Positions 44,631-55,338 of a stretch of 64,000 nucleotides of DNA are shown here, piece after piece (within the stretch, counting starts at the first letter, position 1; each line of letters begins with the position of its first letter). Source of the DNA: Thalassia testudinum (taxonomy: Eukaryota > Streptophyta > Magnoliopsida > Alismatales > Hydrocharitaceae); contig JAZHRO010000003.1 in NCBI GenBank assembly GCA_037157565.1, forward strand, positions 72,046,501 through 72,110,500, given 5' to 3'. A program made the position numbers and the translations under genes. Under the pieces are notes generated by a model. The model had not been told where the DNA came from, searched no databases, and saw only the letters and a list, made by a program, of their open reading frames with translations.

Positions 44631-45385
44631 GAGACCCTCCATACGAAATTCTCATCCCTTCTTTCTCCTCTCTACCCCTCCAAAGCTCAAGAGAAGCTTA
44701 TCCCACACCCGGGATGCTTCTCGCGAGATAAAGTCCAATTTTTGTTCCCCTTCGGAAGTGGATCCCGCGACGAAGACGGCGTGCTGCTTCATTCCTATTC
44801 TTCTACTTCGTCCTCCTTCATCCTGCTTCGTTCTCCTTCATCCAGGCGTCGTCCCATCCGACTCGTCCTCCAAGTAACCGTCGAGGAGGATTTCTCTCTC
44901 CCTATTCTTTTTACTGCTTTCTAGTATAGATTTGCTGCTTTTTAGATTAATCTACTCATCCTCCAAGCGACCGTCGAGGAGGATATTTCTCCCTCCATTC
45001 TTTTAATGCTTTCTAGAGTAAATTTATCGCTTTCTAGAGTAATTATTTTATGTTTTCTAGTTGTAATGAACAATCTCCTCAATGAAAAATTCCTTGTTTA
45101 TTCTACATCTCATTTTGATTTCTCTGTGTAATATTCTCTTTCTCTCTTACTCTCTCTCTCTCTTCAATTTTTTGTAAATAATTAGATAGTTTTAAATTGA
45201 ATTATTCTGTGACAAATAATAAGAAGTGCGTAGTTTTTAAATCAAACGTCCGCCTCCCTGTGTTCGACCTGGAATTTTAATTTCAGTATAAATTTTATTT
45301 GTTGAACACGAATTCTTCGCTTTCAATGATAGGTTTTCCAAAACCAAACACGTAAGCGTAGCGATTCACATAACGTTCAACATTT

Positions 45386-45403
45386 TGGCGCCGTTGCCGA
45401 GGA
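45386..45403 (+). other. Primer-binding site following LTR B3 (tRNA-Asp)
   Basis: TGGCGCCGTTGCCGAGGA, close to the tRNA-Asp complement, in the normal position for a 5' LTR. The following leader matches that of B2 at 34927-35184. Confidence 0.88.
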
Positions 45404-46760
45404 GGCGACGCTCTTTGATTTCTCTTCACGTTTTGTAACTTACAAATCATTTACCTCACTTTTCTCCTTTCTTATTGTAATTGCAGGTACTCTTTTGAGA
45501 CGAGCAAAAGCGGTAGATTGGAGTAAAGTGCTGTGGAAGGTTTTGTAAGTTATCCCTTATTCTTTTCCCCTCCATAGATTTCATTCGCCACATTGAATCC
45601 AAATTCCAATTAACCTAGGTGTTTGCATAAATCCTAGGAATAGTTTGGTTGTTTGGATTCTCACTCACATTCATTCCACTTTCATTTATATAAAAAATAA
45701 ATAAAAAGATAATTCTGTGGGGCAATTTTCAACAAACACACAATGTACACCCACATTCAAAGGCACTTAACCAAATTGATTTGTTTCTACTCAACCGGGT
45801 TCTGATCTGTGGAACTGGTACACATAAAGCAACACATAAAAGAGTAGAAATCATTCTAGGTTAACCATCTTTATGTGCCTAACTTAGTGGTGCATATGTG
45901 GCCAGTTCTTTGAGTTGTTTGGGCTGCACCACTTCAATTAAAATCAACTCATCAAGTAGCTGCCAATTAGGTTCAACTCTTAGGGATTTACCAGGCACTC
46001 CACATTCTTTTTAAACTTTAAAGGAAAACATCTTCACCTGTGCTTGTAAAACTTGGTGTGCCAACGAAACTTGATTGAAAACACCTAATGTTGAATCTTA
46101 AAAGCTACTAAGCAAGATTTGAACCTTAAAATTCACCACATCAAAAAATAATCTTGCTTCAAAATCACTAGTTGTGCATGCACACACAAATCAATCAATC
46201 ATTAAGGGCACAACCCACTTAAAGGGCCCATCACATTCCAAAGCACATTCAAACCTAGCCCTAAATAAAACAGAGTAGACGTTGGCCTTAAGGATTGGAC
46301 TCGCACTTCAGAACCCAGAACGAGATTATTTTCGATTAGTCTGTTTCTACTGTTCAATCTAATGTCTAGCTAGGGGAGCAGAGTCAAATAGCGCGATCAC
46401 TAGAGTCACACGAGTCAATTTTTCTATCTCTCCTCTTTGCACCTCTTAGGACTTTGGCCGAAGATCAACAAGTCTATCTCACTACTAGAGCCCCGGGGAG
46501 CCAGTAGTAAGCAATCTCGATCCTAGACCTTAGACCTTTGAGCTTTAAGGTATGCACCTATGTAGTCATGAATTAGGATGCGTATTTTGATACTGTTACT
46601 CCTTTTGTTTGTGTCAAATTACTTTTCTTATCTTAGTAATTTCTTCTTTCCTTTGAAAGAAGAGAAAAACCCGCATCTTTTGCGGTGTTTTGTAGGTTTT
46701 TTTTTGCCGTTGTTGTCTTATCGGTGGTGTGCGTGTGCCTTTGCACATTATTTTCTGTTT

Positions 46761-48569
46761 ATGGACTGGAGGCGATCCTTACATCCACCTCTTGCACCAC
46801 CGTTGACAGGTGATCCTAGGCCGGTTGCAGATAAGCAACCAATGGTTTTCCCATCTGATCCATCTACTTCTATGGATCCAATGCAGAATCTTAATCCCGA
46901 GACCCTTCTTCTTCTGGTCAGGGGGAGATGTCACCTTTTGATGTTCATGAGGGACTCCTGAACCAAAACCTTAGGATGCTAGAGCAAACAAGACAAATCA
47001 ATTTATTAATAGCTGCCTTAAATAATTTACAGAATCTTCAAACCCGTCCTTCACCTCGACCTGAGGTGGGTTTTGAAAACCCTAATTTACCGATCCATCA
47101 TCCAAGGCCTCTACTTAGAGATTATTATAACCCATTTAATGCACAAGTAGAGCCTAATGTTAGGATACCAATTGGGGAGAATGATCCAGAATTAAAGCCA
47201 AACATTATAGGTTTAATCCCCCACTTTCATGGATTTGCATCTGAGGATCCGTTTCAACATATATAATATCTTAAAAATTTATCCCAAACTCTTGGTCCTC
47301 GAAATCAAAATAGGGAAAACCTACTAATGAAGATGTTCTCTTTTAGCATTAACGATAAAGCAACATATTAGTATAGAACTATAGCAAGACCAATCTCAAC
47401 TTGGGTTGAACTTGAATCCGCATTTTTGAAGAAATTCTTTCCAATTGGTCGAACCAATGCTTTAAGGCGAGCTACTACTACTTTCAATAACAATCAAGGA
47501 GAACAAATTCATGAAGCGTGGGAACGTTTTCATGAATTGCAAAGGAAATGCCCACATCATGACATCCCTCGTTGGCAACTCATGCACATTTTTTATTATG
47601 GTTTACAACAGGGCATTCGCAATCTAGTTGATCCCTCTTGTGGAGGGAATTTTCTAAATCGCGACGTAGAATCCACTTCAGAATTATTTGAAGGGATGGC
47701 AGAAAACTCGATTAATTTTGCATCAATGTCTCAATTCACGCGAGGAGCGAATGCGAATCACCAAAATCCACATAAGGGCATTCACAAGATCGGTAATCCA
47801 TCCAGTTCAAAGGATTTAGAGATTATTGCAGAAAAACTAGACAAAGTAGATATCGTAGAAAAGCATCTCGATGAGGTTAGAAATACAATGAAGACTCTTA
47901 CGCCTTTACTTGCTATGAATCCCGCGTATTCACCTATTTCGCAAATTCTCACGGGGAGGGAATTTGTGAATAATCTAGATTCTGGAGATCCATCTTCCTT
48001 GGGTTTTCTATCTACTCCTTCACTAACCCAAGGAGGGACCTTTGTCCCACAATCTTACCCACCCTTTTCCCCACCCTTTTCTATTGCAGAAAACACGCCA
48101 TATCTTTTAGGATTAAACGCTATCTAGGAAAACAATTTAAGACCAAAACCCTTATTCAAATTCCTATATTCCTAGATGGAGAAGCCACCCAAATTTTTCT
48201 TGGGCTGATCTAAATCAAAATCAAAGACCAAATTATCCAAATCAGACCCATTTTAACCTGCCTCCTTTCCCTCCTCAGCAATCAGATTTAAGGCCTAATC
48301 CGATGAGTATGCAGAATTACTCTAGGCCTATTAGAGATACACAACTAGACCATATTTTAAGTGCTGTGTTAGAGAGTCAACAACAAAATGCCGAAGCTCT
48401 CGCTGAGATCCATAGGCAATGTAAGGTAGAGTTGGCTGATTTACAAAATCAAATAATGCTTTTGGCTGAGTCTCATCAACTAGGTACTCTTCCATCTCAG
48501 CCAATTCCGAATCCAAAGAATCTGCCAAATCCTAGGCTAAATCAAGGCCAAGTCCATTTTCTTAATTAG
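46761..48569 (+). pseudogene. gag: gag remnant inside element C (Retrotrans_gag type)
   Basis: Starting at ATG 46761, the frame changes near 46920 and then gives a capsid-type core: IGLIPHFHGFASEDPFQHI, FLKKFFPIGRTNALRR and WERFHELQRKCPHHDIPRWQ. These match the gag core of D in order and spacing. Stops lie at 47264-47266 and near 47368. A Ser/Pro-rich part and, in another frame at 48303-48569, a coiled-coil-like segment follow. No zinc knuckle, protease or polymerase follows, so this unit was gag-only. Whether it came with the B3 LTR or belongs to C itself cannot be decided here. Confidence 0.85.
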
Positions 48570-49230
48570 GCCTTTGATTCTAATCACAACCCATCCTCCA
48601 TACTGCCTGAAAATAACTCACCAAACCCGCATTAACAACCTATTTTGTGTCGAAATGACCCACCTATTACTGAGAATCAAAACTGACTTTGCTGATCTTC
48701 TGAACATGGTGGAATCATCTTTTGAATTGCCTTAATCTTAAACATTGTACAACTCAACCTAAATCAGATCTAATCTTCACAGGATTCACTCTAACCTTTC
48801 AGAGATTTTTCATGAGAATCCAATATTTGGTTCTGTGAGATCTATACTAGGAAATTTAAGGACGAGTTTTGATTGGGTGGATTTTAATCTATTTTTCTAT
48901 TTTTGATCTAATTCTTCCATAACTCCTCTATTTTTACCATATATCTTTTTTTTTTTAGGAGTTCTTTACTAGGGTTTACGCCTAGCTGAAGGCGTAAAAC
49001 TTAGCATTTGTACATAACTGTTTCTTATTTTGATTTTTTTTTATTTTCTTCTACACTTACTTTAAAATTTCACTTCATATTTCATATTGATTACCTTCAT
49101 TTAGCTTGACTAATCAGTCTGACCTTCGATCAGACTTGAAATCGTCTGCACTGAGATTTTTAATCTCCTCTATTCGGCTCCTTCCATTACCCTATACTAA
49201 ATGATGTGTAATATCTTTTCACCCTTCTAA
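48570..49230 (+). other. Post-gag region of element C without pol
   Basis: Short broken frames and T-rich stretches only. An autonomous Athila would have protease and RT here. Confidence 0.5.
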
Positions 49231-49265
49231 CAATGAGGACATTGTAAAATTTAGGCTTGGGGGTG
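49231..49265 (+). other. Conserved CAATGAGGACATTG motif plus second polypurine-like tract (C)
   Basis: CAATGAGGACATTG (49231-49244), then TTTAGGCTTGGGGGTG, 2 kb upstream of the real tract CCCTGGGGGTA. An A-rich low-complexity stretch follows (about 49300-49520). Confidence 0.65.
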
Positions 49266-50297
49266 TTGAAGTGAAATCTTCACTTTGAGTGTGGGTTAAA
49301 AAAAACATAAAAATTAAATATCCATTAAATTTAAAAAAAATAAAAATCTAAAAATGATAAAAATTTTAAAAATTAAAAAATTTCATAAAAATTTGAAAAA
49401 AAAAATTGAAAAAAACATAAAAATTGGAAAATTTTTATATACATAAAAATAAAAATATAAAAATACAAAAATTTGAAAAGGAAAATTCATAAAAATAATA
49501 AGAGGGGTATATTCATTTTTAAAGAAGAAAAGAAGAAGTATATATATTGTAATTAAGAGCTTAATTTTCTTTTAGGTTAAAAGTTTAAAATCTATATAGA
49601 ATATATATAGAGTATTTAAGAGCATTCAATTCTTAGATTTTTACTTTAAACATTTTGTAAAAAAAATACACTTTTGTGTTTAAAATTTTTAAAATAAGAT
49701 TTTATTTGAATTAGGAATCTTTTAATCTTTTAAAGATTTGTTTTTCTATTCTTACTTTGAATTAAAACTAAGTGTGTTAAGATTTAAACTAAAGTTTTGG
49801 AATTAAACTCTAACTTTTTAATCAATTAGATTAAGTAATCCTTCTGCTTTGTGAAAATTTGATTTTATCATAAAGTCAAGTAAAAAGCCAGATATTCAGA
49901 GTTTATTAAATAGAGAGTTGGTAGAATTTTAGTTTGCAAAACTTACAAGCTAGAGATAAATAACTAGACTTGGTTGATTTTGTCTTGACGGATCCTATAA
50001 GAGGAAACTAAACATATGAAGAACCTAAGAGTAAAGGGCTTTGTTGTCCAAGCTCTAGTATGAGAGCTAAGTAACCTAAACATCTAAATTCAAGCACATA
50101 GAATTATCTTGTTGGCATCTGAGACCACGAAAACAAAGAGGTTAAGAGATCAGTTCTTAATCCTCTTTAGTCCAAGGATTTTCGTCGGGTGGTTCTTGAA
50201 AGGGTGAAGGATGTGCCATTCACTTAGAAAAAGGATTTGGAGAATAACGGTAGTAAGAAAAATGAGAAGGCGAAAAGAAAAAATAAGTAAAAACACC

Positions 50298-50430
50298 CTG
50301 CAGTTAAGTGCCTTGTTAAAAATGGGTGCTTATGCAGTTTTTCCATAATAAATAAAAGCATCTCGTTACAAATGGATGCTACCCTTCCTTCCATCAAATA
50401 AAAAGAACACCTCACTACAAATGGGTGTTC
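50298..50430 (+). repeat. Three-hairpin array with conserved loop and varying stem (C)
   Basis: Hairpin 1: arms AAGTGCC (50306-50312) and GGTGCTT (50325-50331), outer arms CTGCA (50298-50302) and TGCAG (50333-50337). Hairpin 2: AGCATC (50357-50362) and GATGCT (50375-50380). Hairpin 3: GAACACC (50405-50411) and GGTGTTC (50424-50430). Loops are all 12 bases: TTGTTAAAAATG, TCGTTACAAATG, TCACTACAAATG. The stems have changed in pairs while the loops stayed alike. Pairing in hairpin 1 uses two G-U pairs that exist only in the plus-sense RNA. Confidence 0.85.
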
Positions 50431-51274
50431 TAACCTACAGAAAAAGAGAAAAAAATATGGAGAAAAAAATATTAGGAATAAGAGACCTAATGGTCCACCG
50501 GGGAGATATACAAAAAAAGTGTTGACCTTGGGATAGAAAACTGGTGAGGAGAAAGCAACCAAACCTGAGTAAGGCCAAGTCAAAGGCTTGAATTGGAGTA
50601 ATTGGGATTGGAAAATGATGTCATATGATTTGGATTTTTGCAACTTTGGATGTCTTTAGGGAAATTCTCTTCGCTAAGCACAGATGTTTTAAAATCATAG
50701 CTACTGAACCTTGGTATTGGGCAATGAAGCCTAAGAAATTGGGTTTTTAAGATTTTAAGTTGAGACCTAAAGAAGAAGAATTTACATAATCCTAGGTTTA
50801 GAAGTTAATCTTTAGTGTTGTAGGCTAGTAAATTAAAGTTTTACTACTCTAAGTTTGATTAATAATGAGTATCTGGTTAATTTGCTTAAACTTATATTGA
50901 TAAAAGTCAAATAGCATAAATAAAGGATTAACTTAAATCTATTTGAGTTTTTGAGTTAAAATTTAATTCTCAATTCTTAAGTTTTTTTTTCCTTAAAACA
51001 CTTTCTATTTCAATTTGAGTTAAGAATAGTTACAAAGATTAAAGTGATTTTTGAAGAATTTTAATTCAGAGTAAAATTCCTGTTTACAAATTATTTTCAG
51101 TGTGTTTTGAAAATGTTATAAGTATAAGTCTAAGTATGAAAATTTTCACACATGCTCCTTACATTAATCATTTATAATAAACTTAAAAATTTCTGACCTA
51201 AGCTTTCCTCTACATAGTTACTATTTATAATAATTTAAACCCAAGTGCTTTAAATCATCATAGTCGTAGTTAAT

Positions 51275-51310
51275 TTTGCTAGGGACTAGCAAAACTTTGC
51301 CCTGGGGGTA
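51275..51310 (+). other. Pre-PPT stem-loop and polypurine tract of element C
   Basis: Arms TTTTGCTAG (51275-51283) and CTAGCAAAA (51287-51295) pair perfectly around GGA. CTTTGCCCTGGGGGTA then abuts the LTR at 51311. Confidence 0.8.
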
Positions 51311-54300
51311 TGATGAGACACACATCATGATCTCTAATTACCCCTAATTAACTAGTCTTCCTAGTTAATTAGCTAAGGTTATGAACATATAAGGGTTAAT
51401 TATAAAATAAGGGATATTTATTAAAGGACCATAAAATAAGTTAAAAATCAAATTTTATCATTCAATTAACATTATTAACAATTTAGTTAATAATTGGACT
51501 CGAAATCCTATTAATCAATCCCTTAATTAATAAGTTAAGTAACTTAAACTTAATGTAAACCTAAGTATATAATAACTTAACTGATTTTACTTAATCTAAT
51601 AAATTAACCTAAAAAGGACAAAAATGTAAATTCAAGGTGAAAACATAATATTTACCTTATTTACTAAGATATATAAAAAGTTGAAAATGATCTAAGTTAA
51701 AATAAACCTTCGAAACCTGAGTTTACATTTTGGTGCTTAATATTCATTACAATCAGGTCCTTATTTCTCACATAGGTCCTTAAGTTTTATTACATTTAAG
51801 TCCCTCTTCTTCTTCTTCAGCCGAATGAACGGCTAGCGGCAAAGAGTCATGCCACCGCATGATCACCTCCCTACCGACATCATCCTTCTTTGTCCAAACT
51901 CTTGCAGCTTGCGCTCACCACCTCCACTTCATCCACTGGTCTGGATTAACCGGAAATCCTATTTTTTAGTGGGAGATAGCCTTACCGTCGTTGGAGACAA
52001 TGACAGAGGTTAAGCTCCTTCTTCGGCCAGACCCTGCCATTCTCTTCACCACCAACTGCTATAAATACCCCCTCACCCCTTGGATTTTACTCAAGTTGGC
52101 TCCCTTCCCTCTTCTAACACTGTAGCTGACCCAATAGGCTATTCGTCCAAAACTTTGGCGACTTTCCATTTCACTTTCTGACTTCCTCCATTCATTCTGA
52201 TCAGCCGAGGAGATCTGCCATGGTCTTCTGCGTCTCTGACACAGGCGTCGACCAAAGGAATTCTCTGCTCCACCTCTAATCCGCCCACCGGAGATCTTTC
52301 TTCCACCCTCTGATTTCGTCGTCCGCTACGAACCTTCGGCGGAACCCTATTGACCCCTTCATCTAGGTAACGGTGGATTAGGAGTAGGAGTAGGACTAGG
52401 CTAGCTTAGTTAGGTAGTTAGTTAGTTAGAATAGTTGTAATATCAGATTTTAGTTTCATCTTCTCCGACTCCGGCGAGCTCCTTGAGCTTGCCAGAGCTT
52501 TAATCTTGTTTTTTGAAATCGCTGTCCACCTTCCATTAACTTCCATGATCATTTCTAAAACTTTTAATTGCTTAATTGATCACCTAATCTCCAAGTTCAC
52601 ATTTCACCTCCACCGACTACTATCACTGTCCATGGTGATAGTAGTGGGCTTAATTTCACCTTCATAGGGTCTTTCATCATTTATCCATCACTTATGGACC
52701 CTAATCGACACTATAATACCTATAAATACCACATATAAATTAAATGCCCAATTTTAATTAAGTTCCTGAGCTCACTGTCAATGGCAGCTCAGGAGCAGTT
52801 CAAATCTTAAATTAAATATATATTTTTGAATATAAGCATCTGTTGACTCGTTGTAACCTCTCAATCAAGTGGTTAAACAAGTCTTGAGCTTAATTCAAAT
52901 CAGATTTCTAAAGAAATGAATTCACTGTCAAATCTTAACTCTAATGAGATAATGAGGAATTAAACATGATACTGAGGTTCCTTGCAACCTCAAGATCCTT
53001 TTTAAATAAAAAATGACAAGTTTTCACAATCTATGTATAGATTACATATTTTCTAGACTCACCGGAGCACTGGTGAACTCCGGTGAGCCATTTTTGTACT
53101 TCAGCCTGTGAAACTTGTTGAGAAGCTCTAGAATGGTATAATGTGGACCACTGATTGTTTTCAGGATGTTTATTTGAGGATTTAGTGTCTGGAGACAAAG
53201 ATTGAACTTCTTTTCCAACTCAGCCAAAGTTGTAGAAGTCTGATAAAGAGATATAAGAGGAATTTAAGGTACTTAGAAGCTTCAGTGGAATGCACTGAAG
53301 CTGTTTATGCTCTTAGATCACTGTAACAACCTTGCATTTCCTCTGACAAACACACATCTTTTGAACCTCAGGCAGTGAGCTTGAAACCCTAGAAATCAGG
53401 GTCAAAACACTTATCTGAAGATCTGTATAAGTTCCTGGTGTTGAGGAGACTTTATTCGAGGCTTTAATTTCTTGGTAGAAGGCTTTTAACAGAAAGTCAA
53501 ACTTTTGTGCCTTCACAGCAAAACTGAGTGTGATTATGGAGTTCTAAGCTCAAATTAAGGAATTGATGCAATTAAGTCATTTCTGGGATCTTGTTTGATG
53601 GTTTTAAAGTGATTAAAGTAAGCTTAGATGAGTTATTTAGTGAGAATTTGAACTCTGTCTGTTTGGGTTACTTTCGAACCCAAACTAATAGGAGAAACAT
53701 TTTGTTGAGTTTTGATTTTAAATTCTTCCTAGTTGAGTTAATTACGACCCTTAGAATTAGTTTAAATCAATTGGAAACATTCTTTAGTGTCTGTTGCACA
53801 TAATAAAGTCTGAAAATCTGAACTCTAAAGCTTTCAGAGAAGTGAAGACCTTCTCTATTGCTCTTGAAGGTTTTAAGAGCTTAAAACTTACTCTAACATA
53901 TGTGAAATTATTTGTAGAACTTGTACAGACCTTTAAATAAGAGAGAAAAGTCCATCTGAGGACTCTGTAGACATAATTACCATGTCCAGGCAATAATAAC
54001 CCATAGGAACCCCTGATTTTATCTTTCAAATTGAAGAGGAGAACATCCTTCAATCCTTAAATTGACCCTGCAATTGTGTAGATCAACTTTAGAGCTTTCT
54101 AACAAACATTGAACCACTTGATTTGGAGCTTCGAGCTGGAAGTTATGATCATTTGAAGTTTGGTCTAGAAGGGGTTAGGATAGTCCCGCATCGTCAGATT
54201 CTGAGCACGTGCATGGGGATAAAACAATTTTGTTACATGGGCTTACCAGTCGTCAACGCTCAGTGCACCGGTTTCCGATCTGATTATCTGAGCATTCTGA

Positions 54301-55333
54301 ACCTATTTTGACCATGCGCATGTGTGTGTGTGGTCTTGTGTGCCTACGGGTGTGTGCCCTTATGGGCGTGAGCAAGTGTGCCCTAGGAGGGTGAGGCCTG
54401 GGAGGCCGGGTTGAGCTGAATTGGCTTGAGACTATGAACCGATATGAAATAAATCGAAATCGAGCCTAATTGAGATTAGGCGAGGACCAAGTAGGGTCTG
54501 GTCCCACCCTTGTCTTAGGGTGTTGTGTATCCTCAAAAGGTCCTCGCCGCAAATAAAATAATTTTTGGTTAAAAAGTAAAAAAACTTCGTTCAACTGAAG
54601 GACTTAAGGAAATGAAGAGCTGATGGTTGTTAAGCTAAGTGTTGAAGGCAAAGGAAACGAGGAGAACAGGCGCTAAGGAGTGTTAAAGAATGGGTACTAA
54701 GGGAAGAACAGGAGAAGACTAAGGGAAGAGAAGAAGGCAAGAGAAGACTAAGGGAAGAGAAGAAGGCGAAAACAACAGAAGAGGTAAGAAAGAGAGCTCG
54801 AGAGAGAGAAGAAAATAAAAGAAAGAATGAAGAAGAAAGAGGCTAAAGAAGTAAAGAAAGAATATTATTTTTCTTGCATCATTTTAGTTACTTTTTGAAT
54901 TTGTTTTGATTGTAAAAAGGCATGTTTTAATAGAACAACTTTTATTGCCTTAATTTCTTTTGAAATAAAATTGGAAAATTAACATGTTTACTTGTTAATA
55001 AACAAACATCATTTTGAGTAAATATGTTTTTCATATGGAATTTTGTATATTCTTTATAGTTTAAATATTTTGGCAAAATTTATGTTTTAAAAATCAATCT
55101 AGTTATACCTCCTAAACTTATAGAGAAATAAAAGAAAATTGCTGAATTTGAAACATTACTATACCTCCCAGTGAACGACCTGGATTCAACCAGTAAAAAT
55201 TTCTAAAATGTTAGGTTAATTAGACCCTATACTACACAACCGACACAATTTTGAGTTAACCTAAGTAACTTCTTCTACTCTTAATTAAGTGTAATTAACT
55301 TAATTACTGAGTTGAGTGAAAGACATGCGATCA
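51311..55333 (+). repeat. 3' LTR of element C
   Basis: It starts TGATGAGACACACATCA (one mismatch in the terminal hairpin) and ends GCGATCA. TATAAATA is at 52060-52067. It includes the block 52637-53136 missing from the 5' LTR. The 29-base tandem repeat is at 54711-54768. Confidence 0.92.
52060..52067 (+). promoter_or_regulatory. TATA box of LTR C2
   Basis: TATAAATACC, in the same context as C1 and C3. Confidence 0.65.
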
Positions 55334-55338
55334 ATGCC

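Larger units (their letters stand above)
43601..45379 (+). repeat. LTR B3 inside element C
   Basis: It begins TGATGTAAACAC and ends ACGTTCA before ACATTTTGGCGCC. TATAAAAG is at 44623-44630. The central part (about 44100-44530) is unusually CpG-rich for the window. It carries the tRNA-like block (44205-44256) and a long palindrome at 44536-44565. It is followed by its own primer site, so it is not a simple solo LTR. Confidence 0.88.
39805..55333 (+). mobile_element. Athila-like element C with 3.5-4-kb LTRs, inserted in the protease of D
   Basis: LTRs at 39805-43350 and 51311-55333, perfect target duplication ATGCC (39800-39804, 55334-55338), tRNA-Asp primer site at 43357, polypurine tract at 51299-51310. 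The interior holds only a decayed gag and a foreign B-type LTR (43601-45379) with its own primer site. No pol is present. The insertion leaves D in frame on both sides because element plus duplication is 15,534 bases, a multiple of three. Confidence 0.93.

Noticed and set aside
50224..50643. 139-residue minus-strand ORF across the hairpin array
   Set aside because: It is hydrophobic low-complexity, antisense to the element, with no homologue in the other elements' 3' regions.
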